Part shown: in pieces, positions 26,954-35,715 of the stretch
How the letters are laid out: the number at the start of each line of letters is the position of its first letter
How positions within the stretch are numbered: the stretch's first letter is position 1
Source of the DNA: Trichothermofontia sichuanensis B231
Lineage (GTDB): Bacteria > Cyanobacteriota > Cyanobacteriia > B231
Assembly: GCF_026240635.1 (NCBI RefSeq)
Contig: NZ_CP110848.1
Coordinates: 374,501-438,500, forward strand
Length of the DNA: 64,000 nt
Direction of reading: 5' to 3'
Position numbers and translations under genes: made by a program
Notes under the pieces: model-generated
Seen by the model: the letters and a program-made list of their open reading frames with translations, nothing else
The model's database searches: none
Told to the model about the DNA's origin: nothing

Positions 26954-27493
26954 GTGCGCATCATCCAGACGGAAACGGCGGCGCTGCTTCAGTCTGTCAG
27001 CCAGCAGCAGGCCCAGACCGCGGCTGAGTTAGCCCAACTAGCGGAGCAACAGTCCCAATCGACTGCCCGCCTGGATGCGGCGTTAGTGCAGTTAGTGCAA
27101 CAGGTGGAACAACAGGTGCAACTATCGGCTCAATTAGCCCAGCAAACCCAGCAGCAAGCCCAAACGGCGGCACGATTGGATGAATTTATTTTTCAAGCCC
27201 AGCGACTGCCGGGGAACAACGCTGAACGATCGACCCAGAATAGCGGACGGCTTGATCGCCTGGAGGGCGTTACAGCCATGCTCGTCCGCCTGCAAGCTCG
27301 ACAGCAAGCCCAACTGGAGCGTCAGCAAGCCCAACTGGAGCATCAGCAGGCCCAACCGGAGCGTATGGATCGTGAGTATGTCGAATATCAGCGCACAACG
27401 AATGCCGCCCTAGAACGCATCGAGCGCCTGCTTGATTACCTGATCAACCGCGACGCGACCAACCCTCCTAAAGGCCTTAACTTAGTCGGTTAG
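26954..27493 (+). CDS. Gln-rich coiled-coil protein of unknown function
   Basis: Protein of about 179 aa from a GTG start. Residues 5-80 and 105-170 are heptad-like and rich in Gln, Ala and Leu, with QQQAQTAA/QAQLERQQ words that are nearly repeated, and the C-terminus is ALERIERLLDYLINRD. No membrane segment or enzyme motif is seen. The start is doubtful: an ATG at 26904 opens MTTDRRNHLERSLD and stops at 26946-26948, and a one-base shift there would join it to this frame. The original gene may therefore begin at 26904 and be frameshifted. Function is unknown. Confidence 0.65.
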   Translation: MRIIQTETAALLQSVSQQQAQTAAELAQLAEQQSQSTARLDAALVQLVQQVEQQVQLSAQLAQQTQQQAQTAARLDEFIFQAQRLPGNNAERSTQNSGRLDRLEGVTAMLVRLQARQQAQLERQQAQLEHQQAQPERMDREYVEYQRTTNAALERIERLLDYLINRDATNPPKGLNLVG

Positions 27494-27515
27494 GCTTCGC
27501 CGATACCAATTGCAC

Positions 27516-28448
27516 TTAACGGGGCACGTGCTGCCAAGCGAGCTTAGCCGCTCCGACGATGCCGGCCTGATTACCCAACTTAGCTGGTAGCAACTGCAAG
27601 CCTTCACGCGAACTGGGGAGGACCCGCCGTTCAATTTCTGCCCAGGCGGCAGGAAAGAAAAAGGGTGCACTGGCACTAATCCCGCCCCCAATCACGATCG
27701 CCTCTGGTGTTAAAACATAAATTAAGCTACTCAGACCAATTCCCAGATCTCGCCCATAGTCTTGCCAGATTTGCAGTGCTGTTGGATCACCCGCCTGTGC
27801 CCGCTGTCCTAACTCCACAGGTTCACAACCTGCCCGTCGTTGCAGAGCCGCGATCGATAAATACTGCTCCAACGATCCCTGATTACCACTGTTACAAGCT
27901 GGGCCATCAGGATGCAGGGCGATCAATCCCAATTCCCCGGCTGCCCCACGCTGCCCCACAAAAAGCTGCCCATTGAGGATGATAGCGCCTCCTACTCCCG
28001 TACCCAAGGTTAACAGGAGGATATCTTGAAACCCCTGCCCCGCACCTAACCACGCTTCACCTAATCCCGCACAGTTAGCATCGTTGGCCAAGAGGGTCGG
28101 TAACCCCGTCTTGGCTTCCAGCCAATCAGCCAGCGGGACATCCTGCCAGCCGTGGAGATTAATCGCAACCCGTGCAATGCGGCCAGTCGCATCCACTGGC
28201 CCTGGTGTACCGACCCCGATCGCGTGGCTGGTGTGGTCTGGGTCAATCTGCGCGATCGCCGCCACCATTGCTGCCAATATAGCCTCTGGGGTTGCCGGTT
28301 GCGGCGTGGGCACCTGGTGCGTATGTAGGCACGTACCATCTGCCAGGAACCGTCCCAGCTTGATGGCGGAGCCACCGAGATCAATCCCAATCACTGTCCC
28401 ATTAGCGGATGAAGGCGATGATGGCAGGGGTGACAACGGCGATGACAT
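27516..28448 (-). CDS. ROK-family glucokinase
   Basis: Protein of about 310 aa. The N-terminal ATP-binding motif is VIGIDLGGSAIKLGRF; the catalytic region is LLANDANCAGLGEAWLGAG, then TLGTGVGGAII. It would phosphorylate glucose or a related sugar at C6. The usual ROK zinc motif CXCGXXGCXE reads CNSGNQGSLE here, so two of its three cysteines are missing. I recall this variant in other cyanobacterial ROK kinases. ATG 28448 is preferred over 28496 because the latter adds only a Ser/Pro-rich tail. It is convergent with the coiled-coil gene. Confidence 0.87.
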   Translation of the reverse strand: MSSPLSPLPSSPSSANGTVIGIDLGGSAIKLGRFLADGTCLHTHQVPTPQPATPEAILAAMVAAIAQIDPDHTSHAIGVGTPGPVDATGRIARVAINLHGWQDVPLADWLEAKTGLPTLLANDANCAGLGEAWLGAGQGFQDILLLTLGTGVGGAIILNGQLFVGQRGAAGELGLIALHPDGPACNSGNQGSLEQYLSIAALQRRAGCEPVELGQRAQAGDPTALQIWQDYGRDLGIGLSSLIYVLTPEAIVIGGGISASAPFFFPAAWAEIERRVLPSSREGLQLLPAKLGNQAGIVGAAKLAWQHVPR

Positions 28449-28656
28449 AGGCAACTCTGGAGATAGGGAAGGAAAGGCTAGGGGGGAGCGATCCAAAGGC
28501 CAAGGGGGAGCGACCCAAGGTTAGGCTGGAGATTAATCCGAAAATCAAGTTTTGTGACAAATTCGCCTTATTAGAAGGGACAGGCAATCGCTGAACCCAA
28601 CAGGTTTAGGAGATAGCCTCACCCAGCCAATCGGTCGTCATCTTAAGTCGTCATAT
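28449..28656. other. Region upstream of the glucokinase gene
   Basis: The minus-strand frame of the glucokinase gene runs into this stretch. It otherwise carries no identifiable gene or motif. Confidence 0.35.
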
Positions 28657-28688
28657 TAAAATGAGACACCTCAACCGAAGTGTCTCAT
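28657..28688 (-). terminator. Terminator downstream of psbY
   Basis: ATGAGACAC (28661-28669) and GTGTCTCAT (28680-28688) form a perfect 9-bp stem. On the minus strand the stem is followed by TTTAATATG, so it suits termination of the psbY transcript, which ends at 28786. Confidence 0.6.
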
Positions 28689-28785
28689 AGCAATATGCGA
28701 TCTCGTAATATCCTTGTCTGCGTTCAGAAAGCTAAGCGTCCCCACTTGCAAGTGGACGGGTCTGATCTTCAACGTTACAGCAAGC

Positions 28786-28905
28786 CTAGGCTGACTTGTT
28801 CAGGAATTCCTGGGCTTGAGCGATCGCCAGCTTACCAATGTTGTAGAAAGCCCAGCCGCCTGCCAGCAGCAGGGGTAACAGCACAATTAAGAGTCGCCAG
28901 TCCAT
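28786..28905 (-). CDS. psbY: Photosystem II protein Y
   Basis: Small gene encoding 39 aa: a single membrane helix starting MDWRLLIVLLPLLLAGGWAF, then YNIGKLAIAQAQEF. The MDWR opening, central helix and NIG motif match PsbY, a peripheral one-helix subunit of photosystem II near cytochrome b559. A strong AGGGAGAGA site lies 6-14 bp upstream of the ATG. The likely -10 box is TATGCTA near 28955 on the minus strand. A terminator follows, so it is a single-gene unit. Confidence 0.85.
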   Translation of the reverse strand: MDWRLLIVLLPLLLAGGWAFYNIGKLAIAQAQEFLNKSA

Positions 28906-28985
28906 AGTTTGTCTCTCCCTTTTTCCTAAGATTTATCAATAATTCTCATTTTTAGCATAACCTCGCTTGATTTTCCAGGTGTCGT

Positions 28986-29861
28986 ATGCGTGCCAAACTG
29001 ACCCCTTATCTGTTCCTACTACCTGCCCTGACCTTGCTGACGCTGACGGTCTTCTTGCCGGCCTTGCAGGCGTTCTACTTCAGTTTTACCCGCTATACCT
29101 ATGACCTCAACCAAGCCCCTGTGTGGGTAGGGTTGGCCAATTTTGAACGGCTCTGGCGCGATCCCGTCTTTTGGCAGGCCTTAGGCAATACCTTGCTGTA
29201 TCTGGTGTGTGTGGTGCCTTTGCTCGTTACCCTGCCCTTAGCGCTGGCGATCCTGGTCAACCAAAAGCTACGGGGCATACACTGGTTTCGCACTGCCTAC
29301 TATGTACCCGTGGTCATTTCAATGGTAGTGGCGGGGATTGCGTGGCAGTGGCTCTATGCGGAAAATGGCCTCCTGAACCAGTGGCTACGCTGGCTCCACT
29401 TGTCTGAGACAGGTATTCCCTGGTTGACCAGTCCCAAGCTCGCCCTCTTTAGTGTGATGGCAGTGACGGTCTGGAAGGGTTTAGGCTATTACATGGTTAT
29501 TTACCTAGCCGGATTGCAGACGATCCCAGCCGATTTGTATGAGGCGGCAGCGATCGATGGGTCGGCGGGAATATGCCAGCACTGGGATATTACTATTCCC
29601 CTGATGCGCCCCTACCTTTTTCTGGTGGCTGTGATCTCGGCTATTTCAGCAACAAAAGTGTTTGAAGAGATCTATGTAATGACCCAGGGGGGACCTCGCA
29701 ACAGCACAAAGACGATCGTCTACTATGTCTATGAACAGGCATTTCGCAATGCAGAACTGAGTTATGCTTGCACCATCGGCCTGGTTTTGTTTCTAATTAT
29801 CCTGTCCCTTTCCCTAGTGCGGCTAACTCTGGAGCGATCGCAGATCCAGCCCCTTGTGTAA
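28986..29861 (+). CDS. Sugar ABC transporter permease (MalF/UgpA type)
   Basis: Protein of 291 aa with six membrane segments. The cytoplasmic EAA loop, where the permease touches the ATPase, is seen in DLYEAAAIDGSAGICQHWDI followed by TIPLMRPY. MalF/UgpA/LacF-type permeases pair with a second permease, a periplasmic binding protein and an ATPase. None is adjacent, so this is an orphan whose partners lie elsewhere, and the sugar is unknown. Divergent from psbY, 80 bp away. Confidence 0.88.
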   Translation: MRAKLTPYLFLLPALTLLTLTVFLPALQAFYFSFTRYTYDLNQAPVWVGLANFERLWRDPVFWQALGNTLLYLVCVVPLLVTLPLALAILVNQKLRGIHWFRTAYYVPVVISMVVAGIAWQWLYAENGLLNQWLRWLHLSETGIPWLTSPKLALFSVMAVTVWKGLGYYMVIYLAGLQTIPADLYEAAAIDGSAGICQHWDITIPLMRPYLFLVAVISAISATKVFEEIYVMTQGGPRNSTKTIVYYVYEQAFRNAELSYACTIGLVLFLIILSLSLVRLTLERSQIQPLV

Positions 29862-29921
29862 GGCTCCGGACAGTGGTGCAGTTGTCATCGCTGACTTCCT
29901 TAAGCTACAAGTAGATAGAAC

Positions 29922-30033
29922 GGCTCTCCTGAGTTTATGGTGGGGGCGCGTAGCGCCCCCACCATAAACTCAACGTTTCCGATCGTTTATTTGTAGTTGC
30001 TGATACTGTTTACCCCAAAATCCCAGAAGAGCC
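29922..30033 (+). mobile_element. 112-bp MITE-like element, copy 1
   Basis: Exactly 112 bp. The ends are GGCTCTCCTG and CAGAAGAGCC (imperfect terminal inverted repeats). A 19-bp-arm palindrome around the centre GTA (GAGTTTATGGTGGGGGCGC and its complement) occupies the first third. It is flanked on both sides by the perfect 8-bp duplication GATAGAAC (29914-29921 and 30034-30041). It carries no coding capacity, so movement must rely on a transposase encoded elsewhere. Confidence 0.92.
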
Positions 30034-30059
30034 GATAGAACCTTATCCGGGAGGATAAT

Positions 30060-30224
30060 ATGAGCCTTCTGCGAGTAATTGCCGCCCTTTTGTTACCGCC
30101 CTTGGGGGTTTTCTTAACCGTAGGCATTGGTTGGCCGTTCTGGCTTAACATCTTGCTGACACTCCTGGGTTATCTGCCTGGGATTGTCCATGCCATCTGG
30201 ATCATTGCTAAGCACGATCGCTAA
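30060..30224 (+). CDS. Pmp3/YqaE family small membrane peptide
   Basis: Peptide of 54 aa with two hydrophobic helices: LLRVIAALLLPPLGVFLTVG and LNILLTLLGYLPGIVHAIWI. The LPP-GVF turn and the PG-VHA end are hallmarks of the Pmp3/YqaE (UPF0057) family, linked in yeast and plants to membrane potential and salt tolerance. A GGGAGGA site precedes the ATG. The start lies 27 bp after a 112-bp mobile element, which may have displaced or changed its promoter. Confidence 0.85.
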   Translation: MSLLRVIAALLLPPLGVFLTVGIGWPFWLNILLTLLGYLPGIVHAIWIIAKHDR

Positions 30225-30229
30225 TCACT

Positions 30230-31222
30230 TTAACTCCGAACCTTTCCGTCTGGCATGGTCATTCGGGTCATAATTGCTCCTAGCAAATTAGCGGTGCTCA
30301 TCTCCGCTTTCAAGAAATTGGCGTCCCGCAAATTGGCTCGACTAAGGTTAGTTTTGGCAAGATAAGCCTCAACCAAACTAGCCTCCTGGAGATTAGCTTC
30401 CTGCAAATTACTACGACTGAGATCAGCTTGATGTAAACGCGCCCGAAAGAGGTTGGCCTTCGTCAAATTAGCGTGTTCTAGCTTTGCTTCCGTCAGGGCA
30501 GCTCCGGTGAGGTTAGCTTCTGTCAAAACAGCTTCCGTAAGATCAGTGCGTTCTAGGCGAGCGTCTATTAAATTGGCACGATTAAAGTTGGTGTGCCAGA
30601 GGCGGGCTTCCGTCAGAATTGCTTTTTCCAGGATCGCCTCCGTGAAATTCGCTGCACTTAAATTCGCGCCTCGTAACACGCTATAGCGTAGATTTGCACC
30701 GGAGAAGTCAACCTGGACTAAATCAGCCCCACTCAAGTCAACCCCGGCTAAATTCGTATTGTGCAGCAGGGCACTGCGTAAATTGGCCACATAGCTACGC
30801 CGCTCAAAGCGCAAATTTGCCCCTTGCAAACTTGCTCCTGTTAGATTTGCCCCGCCCAAGTTGATGTTGCGCAAATCCGCCTCAATCAAGTTAGCGTCCA
30901 GTAAATTAGCCAGAGTCAGATCCGCACTGCGCAGATCGGCTTTTTGCAAGAGGGCACCGTGTAGATCCGCATCAGCAAGGGCTGCTTGGGCAAGAATCGC
31001 TTGGCTGAGATTTGTTCCCCGTAAATTTGCTCCGGTTAAATTTGCCCCAGTGAGGTTAGCACGGCTCAGGTACGCAAATGTTAAATTCGCCCCATGCAGA
31101 TCGGCCTGTTGCAGATTTGCCCCAATCAGATCAATGCCATGTAAATCTAAACCACTTAAGTTAATGCCTTTGAAGTTGGTATAACCTGCCTGGTAGCGCC
31201 TGCGTAGTTCCTCAACGTCCAT
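30230..31222 (-). CDS. Pentapeptide-repeat protein (second copy)
   Basis: Protein of 330 aa starting MDVEELRRRYQAGYTNFKGI, then A(D/N)LXX repeats over nearly the whole length. One interruption occurs near residue 140 (RFERRSYVAN). It is predicted to be cytosolic with no catalytic domain. Its opening is homologous to that of the protein at 13016-14041. It follows the nucleotide cyclase gene by 94 bp on the same strand, so the two may be co-transcribed. Function is unknown. Confidence 0.9.
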   Translation of the reverse strand: MDVEELRRRYQAGYTNFKGINLSGLDLHGIDLIGANLQQADLHGANLTFAYLSRANLTGANLTGANLRGTNLSQAILAQAALADADLHGALLQKADLRSADLTLANLLDANLIEADLRNINLGGANLTGASLQGANLRFERRSYVANLRSALLHNTNLAGVDLSGADLVQVDFSGANLRYSVLRGANLSAANFTEAILEKAILTEARLWHTNFNRANLIDARLERTDLTEAVLTEANLTGAALTEAKLEHANLTKANLFRARLHQADLSRSNLQEANLQEASLVEAYLAKTNLSRANLRDANFLKAEMSTANLLGAIMTRMTMPDGKVRS

Positions 31223-31316
31223 ACGGTAACCTAAATTGGGAGAATGAGGATAGGGAGACGGAAAAGAAGAAGGGAAAATAAGTAAAAAGTAGGGGGAGAG
31301 TCAGTTGACGAGGAGT

Positions 31317-33137
31317 TTAACTGGGTTTGCCTTGCAGAATAGCTTCAAAGGTATGGATCCGATCGGCATTAGGCTGGATATAGTCATAAAATGGTTTCAT
31401 CGCCGCGCAAATAGCTTCGGCAGTTTGTTCATTCAGATCGGGTTCGTCTAAAAAACGTGCGGAAATACACAGCCGATCGCACAATTCATCATAAGCTTCA
31501 CAATAACAAAACAGGTCATATAAAAGGGTATCCAGACTTTTTTCTTTTAACCATAACCAATCGTCGCTGCTACCAGTGAACTTTTGGTACAGCATTGAAG
31601 CAATCACAATTTTGGCCCGCAGGGGATTCGTGTTCCGTACCACCTCCTCCCGCAGCGCAAAGCGATCGTAGACAAGGGGAGATTTAGGAACGTTGGCAGT
31701 CTCTGTTGGCGCAGAGGCAGGAGCAACCGGTGGGGCTGCCAAGTCGGGGGGCGGAGTCGGTACAACCTCGGTGGCCTCATAGTGGCGGTGGGGTAGTTCA
31801 GGGGGAAGTTGAGATTGGGGATATAGGGAACTCAGGGCCGATAGGAGCGTTTCCGCCACCAGAACATACTCAGCTTGACGGTTAAGCGTTCTAACGATCC
31901 CGTAGAGGTTAAGGGCTAGGTGATCAAAGGTGGTATTTTGCTGCCGTAATTGCTGAATTAAATCCTGATAGGAGGCTGTGGCAAGAACGTGCAGATCATT
32001 TTCCCAATAACCCTGGCTAGTGGCAAAGATCAATTTCTTAATTCGGGTTGCCTGTTCGTGTTGTTCTAGGTGTTCAGCGATCGCATCATATACTTCCTGG
32101 GGAACAACCGCAGGGACGTTGGGAACTTCCGGCAGTTGTGCTGTGCGCTCATAATGCCGCTCACGTTCCTGTGGTACATCGATCGGCAAATTGGATAAAA
32201 TATCGATTTGGGGATTGGTCGCCTTCGCCAAAAATCCTTGTGTCGTTTCATTGTAATCGGGATAGCAAGGACTTAGTTGGCTAATAATTTTTTGAGCAAT
32301 CAGTGTATATTCGGTCTGTTTGTTAATGCTCCGCACTACTTTGCTCAGCAAAGCCTTAAGTCGCGCTAACGTTGAGGTTTTATCAATAACTCTTTGGACC
32401 AGATCTTGCCAGTTTGCCTGTTGCAGGATGTGTTCGCGTTTCTCCCACTTTTCTTCACAGAGCGTATACAGTAATTTTTTAATCCGTACGGCATCAGGAT
32501 CTTGGGCAAGACTGGCGATCGCCCTAGGCAGGGATCCACTGTCATCGGGCAGACCTCCAGATGGCACAGGTGCGCTCGCTAGTTTCTCTGCCTGGATGGG
32601 GGAAATCTCATAGATCGGAATGGCTTCTGGGATATTTTTTAAATGTCGAGGACCGAGATACTTCGCTTCCACAGGAATATCTCGGCGGACAACATCATAT
32701 ACAGTTTGAGAAATACAAATGCCCCAGGGTTTGGCCTCTGCCTGAAGTCGAGCCGCAATGTTAACCCCGTTACCCATCACATCTCCTTGGCTAATAAAAA
32801 CATCGCCAATATGGATGCCAATTCGATGGGCTAGGACCTGATCTGGGGGTAAAGTAACTGCATTATCGGATAATAATTTCTGGATTTCGATCGCGCATTC
32901 AATTGCCTTCAAAGCACTATTGAAACTCATCAAGAGGCCATCGCCGGTGGACTTAAGCACCTGGCCTTCAAAGGAATCACAGACCTTACGCATGAGTGCT
33001 AAATCACGCCGAATGAGTCGCAGGGTCTTTTCTTCATCCTCAGCCATCCGGGCACTGAAGGCGACACCGTCAGTAAACACGATGGCAGAGAGAATCCGCT
33101 GTTCAGATACGTCTAAGTCAGTTGCTTTGCTGTGCAT
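31317..33137 (-). CDS. Class III adenylate/guanylate cyclase with C-terminal repeats
   Basis: Protein of 606 aa from ATG 33137. The catalytic domain (about 12-190) has metal-binding Asp23 (IVFTDGVAFS) and Asp66 (LKSTGDGLLMSF), with Lys62 in the usual purine-contact position; the later motif NGVNIAARLQAEAKPWGICI is also typical. The C-terminal part has three related helical modules (about 230-310, 360-440 and 520-600), beginning RIKKLLYTLCEEKWEK, RIKKLIFATSQGYWEN and LRAKIVIASMLYQKFT. These modules look like effector-associated domains, joined by Pro-rich linkers. It would make cAMP or cGMP; the signal sensed is unknown. Confidence 0.87.
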   Translation of the reverse strand: MHSKATDLDVSEQRILSAIVFTDGVAFSARMAEDEEKTLRLIRRDLALMRKVCDSFEGQVLKSTGDGLLMSFNSALKAIECAIEIQKLLSDNAVTLPPDQVLAHRIGIHIGDVFISQGDVMGNGVNIAARLQAEAKPWGICISQTVYDVVRRDIPVEAKYLGPRHLKNIPEAIPIYEISPIQAEKLASAPVPSGGLPDDSGSLPRAIASLAQDPDAVRIKKLLYTLCEEKWEKREHILQQANWQDLVQRVIDKTSTLARLKALLSKVVRSINKQTEYTLIAQKIISQLSPCYPDYNETTQGFLAKATNPQIDILSNLPIDVPQERERHYERTAQLPEVPNVPAVVPQEVYDAIAEHLEQHEQATRIKKLIFATSQGYWENDLHVLATASYQDLIQQLRQQNTTFDHLALNLYGIVRTLNRQAEYVLVAETLLSALSSLYPQSQLPPELPHRHYEATEVVPTPPPDLAAPPVAPASAPTETANVPKSPLVYDRFALREEVVRNTNPLRAKIVIASMLYQKFTGSSDDWLWLKEKSLDTLLYDLFCYCEAYDELCDRLCISARFLDEPDLNEQTAEAICAAMKPFYDYIQPNADRIHTFEAILQGKPS

Positions 33138-33653
33138 GGGGATATCCCAACGTGATACGGTCAATGACCAACTGCGTCGTAAACCCACTTTCTTAATAGG
33201 GACAGTATTAATAAACTACTGTGTGACCTATCCACCTCATTGCTAGGGTCTGACCGAAAATGCACCTTATGCCTGCTGTTAACCTGCTTGGCGTTATCCG
33301 TTATCCCAAATTGGGAGACCAGCCCGAGCTTCTTCCTGATTTTAACCAAGGGATTGGTGAAAATCACCGCTCCTTGCCATCGATTCCCCCGGTTGAGTCA
33401 GGTGACGATCGCTCGTCTACCTTCGATACTCGCGTACCCGCAGCTCGCAAGGCAGTCAGTAGGGTAGCATCTGGCCTAGGTCTGAGACAGCCGAGACCAC
33501 TATCCGACGCTTAGATGAGTGATCGACTCAGTCTGGCAATCCCTGGCAGTTAAGGGATAGCTCCACTGTTAATATATCCTGCGATTCTTGGGGTGACGCT
33601 ATTTAACATACTTCACCCGCCGTCACCCGATCCTGGCCACTAGACACCGCCGC
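33138..33653. other. Intergenic region between the cyclase and pyrC
   Basis: No gene is supported with confidence. A plus-strand frame at 33260-33514 begins MHLMPAVNLLGVIRYPKLGD and could be a small protein, but it matches no family I know and lacks a ribosome-binding site. The cyclase promoter should be at the left end of this stretch. Confidence 0.4.
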
Positions 33654-34979
33654 CTACGGGGTTTGCACGAAGCTAAGGGGTTTGCCCCGCACGTCAAGAT
33701 TAAGCTGTCCCCGCTCGTAAACTACCTGTCCACCGACGATCGTCACCACAGGCCAACCCGTCAACTGCCAACCTTCAAACGGACTCCAGCCACATTTAGT
33801 CAGCAACTGCGATCGCAACACGGGCCGTTTTGTTACCAAATCCACCAGCACCAGATCAGCATCATAACCCGGTGTAATCAGCCCCTTGTTCGGAATCCCA
33901 TAGGCCCGTGCGACTGCCGTAGACATCCAGTTCGCCACTTGGGCCACGGTGCAGCGCCCCTGCTTCGCCTGGGTCAACAGCAAAGGCAATGAGGTTTCTA
34001 CCCCCGGCATCCCCGATGGGCTGTTGGGATAGGGTTGGGCTTTTTCTTCCAGGGTATGGGGGGCATGGTCCGTGGCAATAAAATCAATCACACCGTCCAA
34101 CAGCGCCTGCCAAAGAACCTCGTTATCGTGGGGCGATCGCAGGGGCGGGTTCATCTGCGCTAGGGTTCCGATCGTGGCATAGGCGCTGGTGTTGAGCAAC
34201 AAGTGCTGAGGGGTGACCTCCGCCGTGACCCAGGTGGGTTTCTCCTGTCGTAACAGGTCTGCCTCCTCGGCTGTAGATAGGTGCAGAATATGCAAGCGTC
34301 GTCGATATTTGCGAGAGAGCTTGAGGGCCAGTTGGGTCGCCTCCAGGGCAGCTTGATTATCTTGAATCTGGGAATGGATGGCCGGATCGGTAATCCCAGC
34401 AAACTGCTGGCGGCGTTGCTCAATCCGGCCCTGGTTTTCCGCATGGACTGCAATTAAGCGATCGCCCGTTGCAAAAATGGGAGCTAGATCCGCTTCCTGG
34501 TCGATGAGTAGGGGACCGTGCATCGAACCCATAAAAATCTTGATACCCGGTGTGGGTTGCGCCGTGCGCAGATCGGGCAAGTTCTCACGGGTCGCACCGA
34601 TAAAGAAGCCATAGTTAACCAAACACTTCTGGGATGCTCGGTGTAGCTTATCATCCAGAGCCGCCTGGGTCGTCGTCAGGGGACGGGTATTGGGCATCTC
34701 CAGGAACGAGGTAACGCCGCCCTTGGCACAGGCACAACTGGCGGTAAAGAGATCTTCCTTATGTTCCAATCCCGGTTCGCGGAAATGCACCTGGGGATCA
34801 ATTACACCGGGTAGAAGGGTGAGTCCCTCGGCATCGATCACGCGTTCGCCCTCGGCTGGCGCGATCGTAGCCGCTACCTGAGCAATGCGGCCCTCCTGGA
34901 GCTGCACGTCTCCCTGGAGGAATTCACCATTGGGAAGCAAGATCTGGGCCTGACGGATGAGAAGGTTAGTTGGGGACAT
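33654..34979 (-). CDS. pyrC: Dihydroorotase (amidohydrolase family)
   Basis: Protein of 441 aa, type I dihydroorotase length; it would cyclise carbamoyl-aspartate to dihydroorotate in pyrimidine synthesis. Motifs seen are DPQVHFREPG near residue 60, PNTRPLTT, the lysine region GIKIFMGSMHG and the catalytic Asp in FIATDHAPHTLEEK. The first metal motif, normally HXH, reads QVH, so one zinc ligand is replaced. I recall DPQVHFREPG in other annotated dihydroorotases, so the enzyme may still be active, but this is worth noting. It is a single gene, flanked by a repeat-rich region upstream. Confidence 0.88.
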   Translation of the reverse strand: MSPTNLLIRQAQILLPNGEFLQGDVQLQEGRIAQVAATIAPAEGERVIDAEGLTLLPGVIDPQVHFREPGLEHKEDLFTASCACAKGGVTSFLEMPNTRPLTTTQAALDDKLHRASQKCLVNYGFFIGATRENLPDLRTAQPTPGIKIFMGSMHGPLLIDQEADLAPIFATGDRLIAVHAENQGRIEQRRQQFAGITDPAIHSQIQDNQAALEATQLALKLSRKYRRRLHILHLSTAEEADLLRQEKPTWVTAEVTPQHLLLNTSAYATIGTLAQMNPPLRSPHDNEVLWQALLDGVIDFIATDHAPHTLEEKAQPYPNSPSGMPGVETSLPLLLTQAKQGRCTVAQVANWMSTAVARAYGIPNKGLITPGYDADLVLVDLVTKRPVLRSQLLTKCGWSPFEGWQLTGWPVVTIVGGQVVYERGQLNLDVRGKPLSFVQTP

Positions 34980-35058
34980 GGCAGATGGAGAAAAATGAAT
35001 GACGGCGCCTAAAGGGCAGCCGTTATGAGTTTAGGTAGAGAAACGCAGCCAGATCTTC

Positions 35059-35113
35059 AAGTCCCTCTCCCATTCTGGGAGAAGGATTGGGGGTGAGGGT
35101 CGCAAGCGTGAGA
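35059..35113. repeat. Hairpin repeat, upstream of pyrC
   Basis: AAGTCCCTCTCCCATTCTGGGAGAAGGATTGGGGGTGAGGGTCG-type element, related to the 14297-14345 hairpin but with a degraded stem. Confidence 0.55.
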
Positions 35114-35287
35114 TGCCCCCGCCCCGATCGCCTAGAATCGAATTGTTCTTGGTACAGGCTACCCAGCTTAACCCGGATCTGCCCAGCGTCCAGTCGATAC
35201 CCCATTTCCGGCGCGATCGCCAGCACATACAGAAATAGTCTAATGCCGGATTGTGCTGTCCCAGAACAGAATAAGATAATGCGGTCC

Positions 35288-35399
35288 CATTCCTCCCACA
35301 GCGGGCGAGGTGCTCATCGAGCCAGGTTTTGCGGTTCAAGTTCCTTCGCCCCTTGTGGGGCAGGGATTGAGGGATGAGGGGAAAAGACTTGTCAGGTAA
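35288..35399 (+). repeat. Family-B dispersed repeat, copy 2
   Basis: Contains CAGCGGGCGAGGTGCTCATC, AGGTTTTG, GTTCAAGTTCCTTCGCCCC and GGGATGAGGGGAAAAGA, ending TTGTCAGGTAA, in the same order as the copy at 26675-26812. Confidence 0.75.
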
Positions 35400-35412
35400 T
35401 TGTAATTAGAGG

Positions 35413-35715
35413 TTAGGCCCTAGCTATTCTCCGATCAGGCAACAAGAAGATGCTCTGGTCAGAGGCAGGAGAGGAATCAACCGGCTGAATACTGCCAATC
35501 TGTCGCCAGAGGGTCAGTAAATTGCCGTCTTCGACTAACAGGCAAAATTCACCGCGATCGCGGTTTTCTCGACACACCTTGAGAGCAACCTGACGTGCCC
35601 TATGGGAAAAACGCTGCCCCTTGGTTAAAATTTTGTTATGAAAAAGCCACTGGACAGCAGATTTATTGTAAGAAATACCGAGTTCGGCTAACTCACGGGC
35701 AGTTGTTATTAACAT
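35413..35715 (-). CDS. Conserved hypothetical protein, 100 aa
   Basis: Small soluble basic protein of 100 aa with no membrane segment. The N-terminus TARELAELGISYNKSAVQWL looks like a helical segment; the middle is FSHRARQVALKVCRENRDRG and EFCLLVEDGNLLTLWRQ. I recall similar hypothetical proteins in other cyanobacteria, but no function is known. The open frame and composition are protein-like. It lies between repeats in a gene-poor stretch. Confidence 0.65.
   Translation of the reverse strand: MLITTARELAELGISYNKSAVQWLFHNKILTKGQRFSHRARQVALKVCRENRDRGEFCLLVEDGNLLTLWRQIGSIQPVDSSPASDQSIFLLPDRRIARA

Noticed and set aside
33260-33514. 84-codon plus-strand ORF between the cyclase and pyrC genes
   Set aside because: No ribosome-binding site and no recognised family; the second half is low-complexity. 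Kept as a possibility only.
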